The notes under the pieces: generated by a model
Told to the model about the DNA's origin: nothing
The model's database searches: none
What the model saw: the letters and a program-made list of their open reading frames with translations, nothing else
Part shown: positions 42,743 through 51,970 of the stretch, piece by piece
How the letters are laid out: each line of letters begins with the position of its first letter
How positions within the stretch are numbered: position 1 is the stretch's first letter
NCBI GenBank assembly: GCA_903935175.1
Contig: CAIZQQ010000223.1
Span: 1 to 63,486, forward strand
DNA: 63,486 nt
Direction of reading: 5' to 3'
Origin: an uncultured Micrococcales bacterium
GTDB lineage: Bacteria; Actinomycetota; Actinomycetes; Actinomycetales; Microbacteriaceae
Made by a program: the position numbers and the translations under genes

Positions 42743-45004
42743 ATGGTAGGTCCAGACAATTACGAAGCAATGGATGGCACTCAAGTTGAGTACGCCATCA
42801 TCGACAACGGCAAGCACGGTAAGCGTGTCATCCGTTTCGAAACCGGGCGTCTAGCCCAGCAGGCACAGGGTGCCGCCGCCGTCTACATCGATGGCGAAAC
42901 CATGCTGTTCTCGGCAACCACCGCGAGCAAGCAGCCAAAAGATCAGTTTGACTTCTTCCCATTGACCATCGATGTCGAAGAGAAGATGTATGCAGCTGGT
43001 CGCATTCCAGGATCGTTCTTCCGTCGTGAAGGCCGCCCATCAACCGAAGCAATCTTGGCCTGTCGTCTAATCGACCGCCCACTACGCCCTTCGTTCGAAG
43101 ATGGTCTGCGTAACGAAATTCAGGTAGTCGTCACCGTTATGGCGATTCACCCAGACGAGCTATACGACGTTGTTGCCATTAACGCAGCTTCGATCTCAAC
43201 CCAGCTTGCCGGTCTACCATTCTCTGGCCCGGTTGGTGGCGTTCGCGTTGCATTGATCGACGGTCAGTGGGTTGCATTCCCTAAGCACTCTCAGCTAGTT
43301 CGCGCAGTGTTCGACATGGTCGTTGCTGGTCGCGTAGTTGTCGAGAACGGTAAAGAAGACGTCGCAATCATGATGGTTGAGGCAGAGGCTACCGACGCAG
43401 CTTGGAACCTAATCAAGCACGAGGGCGCTCAGGCTCCAACCGAAGAAATCGTGGCCCAGGGCCTAGAGGCCGCAAAGCCATTCATCAAAGAACTTTGCGA
43501 AGCTCAGAGCCGCCTTGCCGCTAAGTCGGCTAAGCCACTCACCGAGTACCCACTGTTCCCGCCATACAGCGACGAGGTTTTCGCCGCGGTTGCAGAGTTG
43601 GCAGAAGCAGAGCTCGGTCGCATCTACCTAATCGCCGACAAGCAGGCCCGCCAAGACGCCGACGACGCACTCAAGGCTTCGGTCAAAGAGCAGCTAGTTG
43701 CCAAGCTTGACGAGTCACTGCACAGCCAGATTTCGGCTGCGTACAAGTCGGTTACCAAGAAGGTAGTTCGCACCCGCGTGCTAAAAGAGAAGATTCGTAT
43801 CGATGGTCGCGGCCTAAGCGACATTCGCCCGCTGGACGCCGAGGTTTCGGTTCTTCCACGCGTGCACGGTTCGGCTATCTTCCAGCGCGGAGAGACCCAG
43901 ATTCTTGGTGTCACCACTCTGAACATGCTCAAGATGGAGCAGCAGATTGACTCCCTAAGCCCTGAGACCAGCAAGCGCTACATGCACAACTACAACTTCC
44001 CTCCTTACTCAACTGGTGAAGTTGGTCGTGTTGGCACCCCTAAGCGTCGCGAAATCGGTCACGGTGCTCTTGCCGAGCGCGCACTGGTTCCAGTGCTACC
44101 TGCTCGTGACGAGTTCCCGTATGCCATTCGCCAGGTTTCTGAGGCTCTTGGCTCAAACGGTTCAACCTCGATGGGTTCTGTCTGCGCATCCACCCTGTCG
44201 CTACTAAACGCTGGTGTGCCACTGCGCGCTCCGGTTGCTGGTATCGCAATGGGTCTGATCTCTGACACCGTCGACGGAAAGACCGAGTATGCGGCTCTAA
44301 CCGACATTCTCGGTGCCGAAGACGCTCTTGGTGACATGGACTTCAAGGTTGCCGGAACTCCAGAGTTCATCACCGCGATTCAGCTAGACACCAAGCTCGA
44401 TGGAATTCCATCAGAGGTTCTAGCCGGCGCACTGACCCAGGCTCGCGACGCACGTCTTCGCATTCTCTCGGTCATGACTCAGGCAATCAACGAGCCAGAC
44501 GAAATGGCTCCGACTGCTCCTCGCGTTATCGCCGTCAAGATTCCTGTCGACAAGATTGGTGAGGTCATTGGCCCTAAGGGCAAGATGATCAACCAGATTC
44601 AAGAAGACACCGGCGCTGACATCTCGATCGAAGACGACGGAACCGTTTACATCGGTGCTACCGACGGCCCTTCGGCTGAAGCTGCCAAGGCTGCCATCAA
44701 CGCAATCGCCAACCCTCACGTACCTGAGATTGGCGAGCGCTTCCTTGGAACCGTAGTGAAACTAGCCACCTTCGGTGCCTTCATTTCGCTGGTTCCTGGC
44801 AAGGATGGTCTGTTGCACGTTTCAGAACTGAAGAAGATCTCGGGCGGCAAGCGCGTTGAGAACGTTGAAGACGTTCTCTCGGTTGGCCAGAAGATTCAGG
44901 TCGAAATCACCAAGATCGATGACCGCGGCAAGCTATCGCTAGCCCCAGTTGTCGAAGGTGAAGAAGGCGCTTCGAACGAGTCAAACGACTCAGACGAAGA
45001 ATAA
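42743..45004 (+). CDS. pnp: Polyribonucleotide nucleotidyltransferase
   Basis: [43 protein letters not shown] and S1 domains; AGGAGG SD. Confidence 0.98.
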   Translation: MVGPDNYEAMDGTQVEYAIIDNGKHGKRVIRFETGRLAQQAQGAAAVYIDGETMLFSATTASKQPKDQFDFFPLTIDVEEKMYAAGRIPGSFFRREGRPSTEAILACRLIDRPLRPSFEDGLRNEIQVVVTVMAIHPDELYDVVAINAASISTQLAGLPFSGPVGGVRVALIDGQWVAFPKHSQLVRAVFDMVVAGRVVVENGKEDVAIMMVEAEATDAAWNLIKHEGAQAPTEEIVAQGLEAAKPFIKELCEAQSRLAAKSAKPLTEYPLFPPYSDEVFAAVAELAEAELGRIYLIADKQARQDADDALKASVKEQLVAKLDESLHSQISAAYKSVTKKVVRTRVLKEKIRIDGRGLSDIRPLDAEVSVLPRVHGSAIFQRGETQILGVTTLNMLKMEQQIDSLSPETSKRYMHNYNFPPYSTGEVGRVGTPKRREIGHGALAERALVPVLPARDEFPYAIRQVSEALGSNGSTSMGSVCASTLSLLNAGVPLRAPVAGIAMGLISDTVDGKTEYAALTDILGAEDALGDMDFKVAGTPEFITAIQLDTKLDGIPSEVLAGALTQARDARLRILSVMTQAINEPDEMAPTAPRVIAVKIPVDKIGEVIGPKGKMINQIQEDTGADISIEDDGTVYIGATDGPSAEAAKAAINAIANPHVPEIGERFLGTVVKLATFGAFISLVPGKDGLLHVSELKKISGGKRVENVEDVLSVGQKIQVEITKIDDRGKLSLAPVVEGEEGASNESNDSDEE

Positions 45005-45031
45005 GCAACGCTCGTTTAGGTTTAGCAAAAC

Positions 45032-46366
45032 ATGACTGAAGTTATCTTTCCGCTAGACCAAAACGAACTCTCGTTCACCGCTTCGGACGGCAGTGTGATT
45101 CGTCGCACTGTCCTCCCAAGCGGTGTTCGTGTTTTAACCGAGGCGGTACCGGGCGTGCAAAGCGCTTCGGTGTCGTTCTCGGTAGGTGTCGGTAGCCGCG
45201 ATGAAACCAACGGTCACTTTGGCTCGACTCACTTTCTCGAACACCTATTGTTCAAGGGCACCGCAAAGCGCTCCGCGCTAGACATCGCCATCGCATTTGA
45301 CTCGGTTGGCGGGTCTTCGAATGCCTCAACTGGGAAAGAGCACACGTCTTATTACGCCAGGGTGCAAGAATCTGCCGTGCCGCTGGCCATCGACGTCATC
45401 GCCGACATGCTCACTTCTTCGGTGCTAGACGAACACGAGTTCAATAACGAACGCACCGTGATTCTTGAAGAGCTCGCCATGAACGAGGATGACCCACAAG
45501 ACGTGGCTCACGAGGCCTTCTTCGAGCAGGTTCTCGGCGAACACGAACTCGGTCGCCCAATCGGCGGCACCAACGAAACCATAACCAACGTCACTCGCGA
45601 TGCCGTTTGGGAGCACTACAAGGCTCACTACCGCCCGCAAGACATTGTCATCGCGGTTGCCGGCAAACTCGAGCACGAAAAAATCATCGAGCTGACCGAA
45701 GCCGGTTTTGGGTCGGCGGGCTGGGATCTCAGCGTCAAGGCTTCGCCGCGCGAACGCCGCTCGCTGGCGTCGGCCGACATCGTTCCGATGGGCTCGCTTC
45801 GAGTCATCCACGAAGAAAATTCGCAGGCAAACATCCTGATTGGCACCGAGGGCATTGTCGGCAACGACTACCGCCGCTATGCCATGGCAGTTTTGAACAC
45901 CGTGCTCGGTGGCGGAATGTCATCGCGTCTGTTCCAAGAAATCCGCGAAAAGCGCGGGCTTGCCTACTCAACCTACTCTTTCAACCAGGGCTACTCAGAC
46001 GCTGGCGTGTTCGGTCTTTATGCCGGATGCTCGCCCGCGAAGGCCCGCGAAGTTGCCGAACTTATGCTCGCCGAACTACAAAAAGTCGCCACCGATGGAA
46101 TCACGGCAGCCGAACTCGAACTTGCCTTTGGCAACGTGTCTGGTGGCCTCGCATTGAAATTCGAGAGCACCCAGGCTCGCATGAGCCGACTTTCGGGAAC
46201 CGAGCTCTCCACGGGTGAATTCGTTCCGCTCGATGAGGCTTTGCGTCGATTCCGCGAGGTAACGGTTGCAGACGTTCGAGACTTGGCTGCCGATATCGCC
46301 GGCCGCGCGATGAACATTGTTGCAGTCGGTGACCTAACCGAAGACACCTTCGCCGGGCTGGTCTAA
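45032..46366 (+). CDS. M16 family zinc metallopeptidase
   Basis: Inverted zinc motif HFLEH (THFLEHLLFKGT), processing peptidase-like. Confidence 0.95.
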   Translation: MTEVIFPLDQNELSFTASDGSVIRRTVLPSGVRVLTEAVPGVQSASVSFSVGVGSRDETNGHFGSTHFLEHLLFKGTAKRSALDIAIAFDSVGGSSNASTGKEHTSYYARVQESAVPLAIDVIADMLTSSVLDEHEFNNERTVILEELAMNEDDPQDVAHEAFFEQVLGEHELGRPIGGTNETITNVTRDAVWEHYKAHYRPQDIVIAVAGKLEHEKIIELTEAGFGSAGWDLSVKASPRERRSLASADIVPMGSLRVIHEENSQANILIGTEGIVGNDYRRYAMAVLNTVLGGGMSSRLFQEIREKRGLAYSTYSFNQGYSDAGVFGLYAGCSPAKAREVAELMLAELQKVATDGITAAELELAFGNVSGGLALKFESTQARMSRLSGTELSTGEFVPLDEALRRFREVTVADVRDLAADIAGRAMNIVAVGDLTEDTFAGLV

Positions 46367-46375
46367 TCTAGAGCA

Positions 46376-47083
46376 ATGGCAATCAAGGTATCTGTAGTCG
46401 GCGCAACCGGGCGCATGGGCAGGTTGGCGCTCGAACTAATCGACGCCGCCAACGACCTTGAGCTGCATTCTGCGCTTGACAGTCGAAGCGACGCCTCGCT
46501 GAGCGATGGCGCAGAGGTCATTTTTGACGTGACTCGACTCGAAGTGAGCCAACAGGTTGTAGCCAAGGCCATCGCAGCCGGCCAAAAGATCGTGGTCGGC
46601 ACCAGTGGCTGGAGTGCTGCCAAACTCGCAGAACTCAGCGATATCGGTCAGGCCGCGGTTGTGGTCATTCCAAACTTTTCGGTTGGCTCAATGCTGGCCA
46701 CTCGTTTCGCCGCCGAAGCTGGCAAGTTTTTCGACAGCATCGAGATCGTCGAGACCCACCAAGCCGGCAAACTTGACTCACCTTCGGGCACGGCCGTTCG
46801 CACCGCAGAGCTGATTGCAGCAAACCGAACTACCCCCGTGACCGCTCCAGCCGCCGACCAGGATGCCCGCGGGCAGCTTGTCGCAGGCATCCCCGTTCAC
46901 AGCCTTCGTTTGGCAGGCGTGAGTGCAAAGCAAGACGTGCATTTCGGGGGAGTCAGCGAGCTGCTCACGATCAGCCACGAAACCTCTTCGGTCAGCGCAT
47001 ACTCGGCAGGCATTCTGGCAGCTATTCGCTTCGCAGCCAAGGCGCAGGGTCTGCACGTTGGGCTAGACGCCGTATTCAAATGA
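46376..47083 (+). CDS. dapB: 4-hydroxy-tetrahydrodipicolinate reductase
   Basis: VSVVGATGRMGRLALE, ETHQAGKLDSPSGTA. Confidence 0.96.
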   Translation: MAIKVSVVGATGRMGRLALELIDAANDLELHSALDSRSDASLSDGAEVIFDVTRLEVSQQVVAKAIAAGQKIVVGTSGWSAAKLAELSDIGQAAVVVIPNFSVGSMLATRFAAEAGKFFDSIEIVETHQAGKLDSPSGTAVRTAELIAANRTTPVTAPAADQDARGQLVAGIPVHSLRLAGVSAKQDVHFGGVSELLTISHETSSVSAYSAGILAAIRFAAKAQGLHVGLDAVFK

Positions 47084-47517
47084 CCGGCGCAAAGATTGGC
47101 GCAATAGTCACAAGCGCCCTTGTGATCATGTACGTGGCCCTGCTCGGTAACACCGCGATTATTCTCATCGGTTCTGGTTCACTACTGCCGGCTTTGCTCG
47201 GCGGGCTGCTGATGATCTTTCCGGTGTTGGCGATTTGGGCAATCGTCGCCGAACTCAGATTCGGACTGAAGGTCGAAAAGCTCGCCAAGAAGCTCGAGCA
47301 ATCGGGGCAGTGGCCGCACTTCGAATATGAATTGCGCCCGAGCGGCCGCCCAACCAGAGCAAGCGCCGATGCAGAGTTCGGTAAGTTTCGCGACGCCGCC
47401 TATGCCGACCCAGATAACTGGACGCGTTGGTTTGCCCTAGGTCTTGCCTACGATGCCGCGAGTGATCGACGCAGGGCTCGAGCCTGCATGCGCAAGGCTA
47501 TAAAACTTAGCGAATAA
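47080..47517 (+). CDS. Hypothetical membrane protein with C-terminal TPR-like segment
   Basis: Two TM segments then WTRWFALGLAYDAASDRRRARACMRKAIKL; overlaps dapB by 4 nt. Confidence 0.75.
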   Translation: MTGAKIGAIVTSALVIMYVALLGNTAIILIGSGSLLPALLGGLLMIFPVLAIWAIVAELRFGLKVEKLAKKLEQSGQWPHFEYELRPSGRPTRASADAEFGKFRDAAYADPDNWTRWFALGLAYDAASDRRRARACMRKAIKLSE

Positions 47518-47953
47518 CCTTTAGGCGCTTTAGGCCTAGGTATATCTGGCAGCCGAGGCAGTAGTTGAACACCGAGTTCAAGAACGAAGCCACGAAGGCC
47601 GCAGCCGCGGCGGCAACCAAACCATACTCAACACCGGCCAGGTGCAACACAACGCCAACGCCGGCCACAAACAGGCCAACGGCCTGAGCAAACTGAGGTG
47701 GAGCAGCGTCTTCAAGTTCCGCCGGTGCACCCAAGCGTGGGCGAACAAAGGTCTTGAACAACCAGGCGTAAGGGTGCTTGCTGGTGCCGAAAATCGCACC
47801 AATCGCAAACAAGGCGGTCAGCACGAGAAGCAGTGTGAACGCGGCGGCCTCGGTCGAAGCATCCAAGCCCAGATAAATGGTCACGGCGAGCGCGGTTGCG
47901 GTGATTGCGGCGCCAAAGCGCGGGCCTCTTGGGTCAATCTGTGGTTTTGCCAT
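47507..47953 (-). CDS. DUF4395 family membrane protein
   Basis: IDPRGPRFGAAITA N-terminus, FNYCLGCQIYL C-terminus; paired with thioredoxin-like gene. Confidence 0.85.
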   Translation of the reverse strand: MAKPQIDPRGPRFGAAITATALAVTIYLGLDASTEAAAFTLLLVLTALFAIGAIFGTSKHPYAWLFKTFVRPRLGAPAELEDAAPPQFAQAVGLFVAGVGVVLHLAGVEYGLVAAAAAAFVASFLNSVFNYCLGCQIYLGLKRLKVIR

Positions 47954-48396
47954 TAGATAACGAAGGTTCCTAACTGTTCTTCTAGGGTGTTCTGTTTCGG
48001 TGCCCCTCCAATTCGCGACTGAACTACGCCGCGCCTATCGAGCACCAGGGTGGTTGGGGTTTGCAAAATGTTGTACTTGTTGGCCAAATCGAGGCGATCG
48101 GTGATGTCTACTTCGATGTGCAGCACGTCGCTCGAGTGACTTTCGAGCTCACCGAATACCCGAGCGGTCGATTTGCAGGTGGCGCAGAATTCGCTCGAAA
48201 ATTGCAAAAACGTGATGCGCTCGCCAAAAGCGGTTACCGGCACACCATTTTTGATTGCTCCAAGCTCTTTCAAATCGACCTGAAGGCCCGACTTCAAAAG
48301 CTTGGCTCGCCCCTGAGTGGTTCGCCAAATCAAACCGAGGATGCCCGCCAGGGTGATAACACCCAAAACGAGTAGCAAGCGCGAGGTCTGATCCAT
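47953..48396 (-). CDS. Membrane-anchored thioredoxin-like protein
   Basis: N-terminal TM; FSSEFCATCKSTARVFGEL active-site region; LQTPTTLVLDRRGVV. Confidence 0.87.
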   Translation of the reverse strand: MDQTSRLLLVLGVITLAGILGLIWRTTQGRAKLLKSGLQVDLKELGAIKNGVPVTAFGERITFLQFSSEFCATCKSTARVFGELESHSSDVLHIEVDITDRLDLANKYNILQTPTTLVLDRRGVVQSRIGGAPKQNTLEEQLGTFVI

Positions 48397-48478
48397 GTCT
48401 CTAGGCTAGGTTCGCTCGCCCGCCTGCGCTCTAGTGTTTCGCATTCTTACGCCGCCTCAAGACCACTAACATTGAGTG

Positions 48479-49204
48479 GTGTCCGATATCATTTTCCGCA
48501 GCGATGTAACCGTAGAGCTAGTGCGTTCAAGCGCTAGCGACTCAGACGTGCTTTTTGCCGCCCGTGTGTCTACCCAAGGTGAGCAAACCCTTGAGTCAGC
48601 CAGCGCCGGTACCGAAGCCTCAGCCCGAGACATGGGGCTGATCAACTACCTCATGCGCGACCGCCACGGTTCACCATTCGAGCACAACTCGATGACTTTC
48701 TACGTTCAAGCCCCAATCTTCGTGTTCCGCGAGTTCATGCGTCACCGCATCGCCTCGTACAACGAAGAATCAGGTCGATACAAGGAGCTCAGCCCGGTGT
48801 TCTATGTGCCAGGCCCAGAGCGCAACCTTGTTCAGATCGGAAAAACCGGTCACTACGAGTTCATTCCGGGCACAGCCGAGCAAACCGCTTTGGTTGAGCA
48901 AGAAACCCGCACCGTGAGCCTTCAGGCTTATGAGTCATACCAGCGGATGCTCGAAGCCGGAGTAGCTCGCGAGGTTGCCCGCATCGTGCTGCCCCTAAAC
49001 ATTTACTCGAGCATGTACGTCACCATGAACTCTCGTGCGCTGATGAACTTCTTGAGCCTCCGTACCAAGCGCGAAGGCACCCACTTTCCGTCATTCCCAC
49101 AGCGTGAAATCGAAATGTGCGCCGAGAAGATGGAAGACGCCTGGGCCAAGCTCATGCCTTTCACCTACGAGGCATTTAACAAGAACGGTCGCGTAGCCCC
49201 ATAA
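48479..49204 (+). CDS. thyX: FAD-dependent thymidylate synthase
   Basis: RHRIASYNEESGRY motif (RHRX7S); between dapB and dapA. GTG 48479 preferred over GTG 48476. Confidence 0.97.
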   Translation: MSDIIFRSDVTVELVRSSASDSDVLFAARVSTQGEQTLESASAGTEASARDMGLINYLMRDRHGSPFEHNSMTFYVQAPIFVFREFMRHRIASYNEESGRYKELSPVFYVPGPERNLVQIGKTGHYEFIPGTAEQTALVEQETRTVSLQAYESYQRMLEAGVAREVARIVLPLNIYSSMYVTMNSRALMNFLSLRTKREGTHFPSFPQREIEMCAEKMEDAWAKLMPFTYEAFNKNGRVAP

Positions 49205-49230
49205 GGCTCACGGACTCAAGGTAAGAAACC

Positions 49231-50208
49231 ATGTCACAGCAACGTAATCTCTTCGGTCAACTGCTAGTTGCGCTTGTCACGCCGATGAATGCCGATGGCG
49301 AAGTTGACTGGGCTGCTACCGAGAAGCACATCGATTATGTGATTTCAAACGGCGCGGATGGCGTTGTGGTTACCGGCACTACTGGCGAAACATCCACGCT
49401 CACCGACAAAGAGAAGCTGAAGCTTGTCGAGGTTGGCAAGTCGGTTGCTGCCGGTCGCGCGAAAATCATTACCGGCGGTGGTTCTAACGAAACCGCTCAC
49501 GCGATGGAGCTCTACAAGGCTTCTGAAAAGGCCGGGGCAGACGGCGTAATGATCGTCACCCCTTACTACAACAAGCCGACTCAGGCCGGTGTGCTCACTC
49601 ACTTCAGAATGATTGCTGACGCCACCGACCTGCCGGTGATTCTCTATGACATCCCAGGTCGCGCGGGCATTCCGATCAACTTCGAAACCATTCTTCGCGC
49701 CGCCAAGCACCCGAACATCGTTGCGGTCAAAGACGCCAAGGGCGACTTTGCGCAGGCTTCGCGCGTGATGAATGAAACCGACCTGCTCTATTTCTCGGGT
49801 GATGACGGCAACGTTCTACCGCACCTTTCGATCGGTGCGACCGGCTTGATAGGCGTAACCGCAAACATCGCGCCAGCCGCCTACCGTGAATTGGTTGACG
49901 CCACCAACCGCAATGATTTTCACCAGGCGCTAAAGGTGCACAACTCGCTTGAGCCTCTAGTTCGCGCGGCCATGAACCACGTGCCGGGCACCGTGGCATC
50001 GAAATACATCTTGCACGGGCTCGGTCTCATCGACAGCCCGCGCGTTCGTCTACCACTGGTCGGCCCAGAAGAATCTGAAGCCGCCCGCATCGAGGCCGAC
50101 ATTGACCTGGTCAAACAGATCACCGGCTTGTCATTCGAAAACTTCCGCCCAGACCGCAACGCAGCAGCCGGTGGTGCTCTGCCGAAGGTGGCTGGCACTA
50201 CTCGCTAG
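49231..50208 (+). CDS. dapA: 4-hydroxy-tetrahydrodipicolinate synthase
   Basis: GTTGETSTLT, YYNKPTQAGVLTHF, YDIPGRAGI, AVKDAKGD. Confidence 0.96.
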   Translation: MSQQRNLFGQLLVALVTPMNADGEVDWAATEKHIDYVISNGADGVVVTGTTGETSTLTDKEKLKLVEVGKSVAAGRAKIITGGGSNETAHAMELYKASEKAGADGVMIVTPYYNKPTQAGVLTHFRMIADATDLPVILYDIPGRAGIPINFETILRAAKHPNIVAVKDAKGDFAQASRVMNETDLLYFSGDDGNVLPHLSIGATGLIGVTANIAPAAYRELVDATNRNDFHQALKVHNSLEPLVRAAMNHVPGTVASKYILHGLGLIDSPRVRLPLVGPEESEAARIEADIDLVKQITGLSFENFRPDRNAAAGGALPKVAGTTR

Positions 50209-50219
50209 AAAAGAGCCCA

Positions 50220-51896
50220 ATGGTTCAGACCCTCCCGCAACCTGCCCCGCTGAAGCCTGGTGTGCTTCGCATCATCCCGCTGGGTGGAATCGGAGAGATC
50301 GGTCGAAACATGACCGTCTTCGAAATCGACTCCAAGCTACTCATCGTTGACTGCGGGGTGCTCTTTCCTGAAGAGCACCAGCCGGGCATCGACGTAATCT
50401 TGCCCGACTTTGGTTACCTGCGTGACCGACTAGACGACATCATTGGCCTGGTGCTCACCCACGGCCATGAAGACCACATTGGTGGCGTGCCCTATCTGCT
50501 GAAGCTCAAAGCCGACATTCCGCTGCTCGGTTCGGCTTTAACCCTCGCCTTCGTTGAGGCAAAACTAAAAGAACACCGCATCACCCCCTACTCGATGGTG
50601 GTAAGCGAGGGGCAGCACGAAACCCTCGGCGGCTTCAACCTCGAGTTCATTGCGGTAAACCACTCGATTCCAGATGCTCTGGCCGTCGCCATCCGCACCA
50701 AAGCCGGCTCGGTGCTTCACACCGGTGACTTCAAAATGGATCAAATTCCCTTGGATGGTCGCCTGACCGACCTGCGCGCCTTTGCGCGTATTGGCGAAGA
50801 GGGTCTCGACCTGTTCATGAGCGACAGCACCAATGCCGACGTTCCGGGTTTCACTCCGCTTGAAAAAGACATTGGCCCGGTGATCGAGAATGTGATTGCT
50901 CGTTCTAAGGGCAAAGTAGTGGTGGCTTCGTTCTCAAGTCACGTGCACCGCGTTCAGCAGGTTATCGATGCAGCACTGGCCAACGACCGCAAGGTTGTCT
51001 TGGTGGGTCGCTCCATGGTTCGCAACATGCAGATTGCCCTCGAAATGGGTTATCTCACGGCTCCGCTGGATGTTTTCGTAGATCTAGCCAAGGCGACTAG
51101 CTACCCAGAAAACAAGTTGGTCTACATGTGCACCGGCTCGCAGGGTGAACCGATGGCGGTTTTGGCGCGCATGGTCAATCTTGACCACCAGATTACGATC
51201 GGCGAGGGCGACACGGTCATCCTGGCTTCGTCTTTGATTCCTGGTAACGAAAACGCGGTTTATCGCGTGATTGACGGCCTAACCAAGCTCGGTGCCAACG
51301 TGGTTCACAAGGGCAATGCCAAGGTTCACGTTTCGGGCCACGCGGCCGCTGGCGAACTGCTTTACTGCTACAACATCTTGAAGCCCAAGAACGTGATGCC
51401 GGTGCACGGTGAATACCGTCACCTGATTGCCAACGGAAAGCTAGCAGAGCAAACCGGTGTTCCTCACGAGCGCGTGCTCATCACCGAAGACGGCTGGGTT
51501 GTCGACCTAGTTGACGGCATCGCCCAGGTTGTCGGCGGTGTCGAGTGCGGACTTCTGTTTGTTGACGGCAAAACCGTTGGCAAAGTTACCGAAGAAGACC
51601 TCAAAGACCGCCGCGTGCTGGCCGAAGAGGGTTTCATCTCGATCTTCTGTGTCATCGATGCCAAGGATGGCCGCGTAAAGATCGGGCCAGAAATTCGTGC
51701 TCGAGCCTTTGCCGAAGAAGACAATGTTTTCAATGACGTGAAGCCACTTATCGAACGAGCGCTCGCCGAAGCCGCTGGTGAGGGTGTTCGTGACCCTTAT
51801 GCCCTTCAGCAGGTTATTCGTCGCACCATCGGTACCTGGGTGAACAAGGCTCACCGCCGTCGCCCAATGATCATTCCGGTGGTCATCGCCGAGTAA
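50220..51896 (+). CDS. rnj: Ribonuclease J
   Basis: LTHGHEDHIGG metallo-beta-lactamase motif, beta-CASP region, MPVHGEYRHL. Confidence 0.97.
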   Translation: MVQTLPQPAPLKPGVLRIIPLGGIGEIGRNMTVFEIDSKLLIVDCGVLFPEEHQPGIDVILPDFGYLRDRLDDIIGLVLTHGHEDHIGGVPYLLKLKADIPLLGSALTLAFVEAKLKEHRITPYSMVVSEGQHETLGGFNLEFIAVNHSIPDALAVAIRTKAGSVLHTGDFKMDQIPLDGRLTDLRAFARIGEEGLDLFMSDSTNADVPGFTPLEKDIGPVIENVIARSKGKVVVASFSSHVHRVQQVIDAALANDRKVVLVGRSMVRNMQIALEMGYLTAPLDVFVDLAKATSYPENKLVYMCTGSQGEPMAVLARMVNLDHQITIGEGDTVILASSLIPGNENAVYRVIDGLTKLGANVVHKGNAKVHVSGHAAAGELLYCYNILKPKNVMPVHGEYRHLIANGKLAEQTGVPHERVLITEDGWVVDLVDGIAQVVGGVECGLLFVDGKTVGKVTEEDLKDRRVLAEEGFISIFCVIDAKDGRVKIGPEIRARAFAEEDNVFNDVKPLIERALAEAAGEGVRDPYALQQVIRRTIGTWVNKAHRRRPMIIPVVIAE

Positions 51897-51970
51897 TCGG
51901 CCACTCGGATGCTCAAATCGGGTCGCCGTGCCTACCCGAACTTGTCGCTGGTCGCTGTTACTTTTGACGC

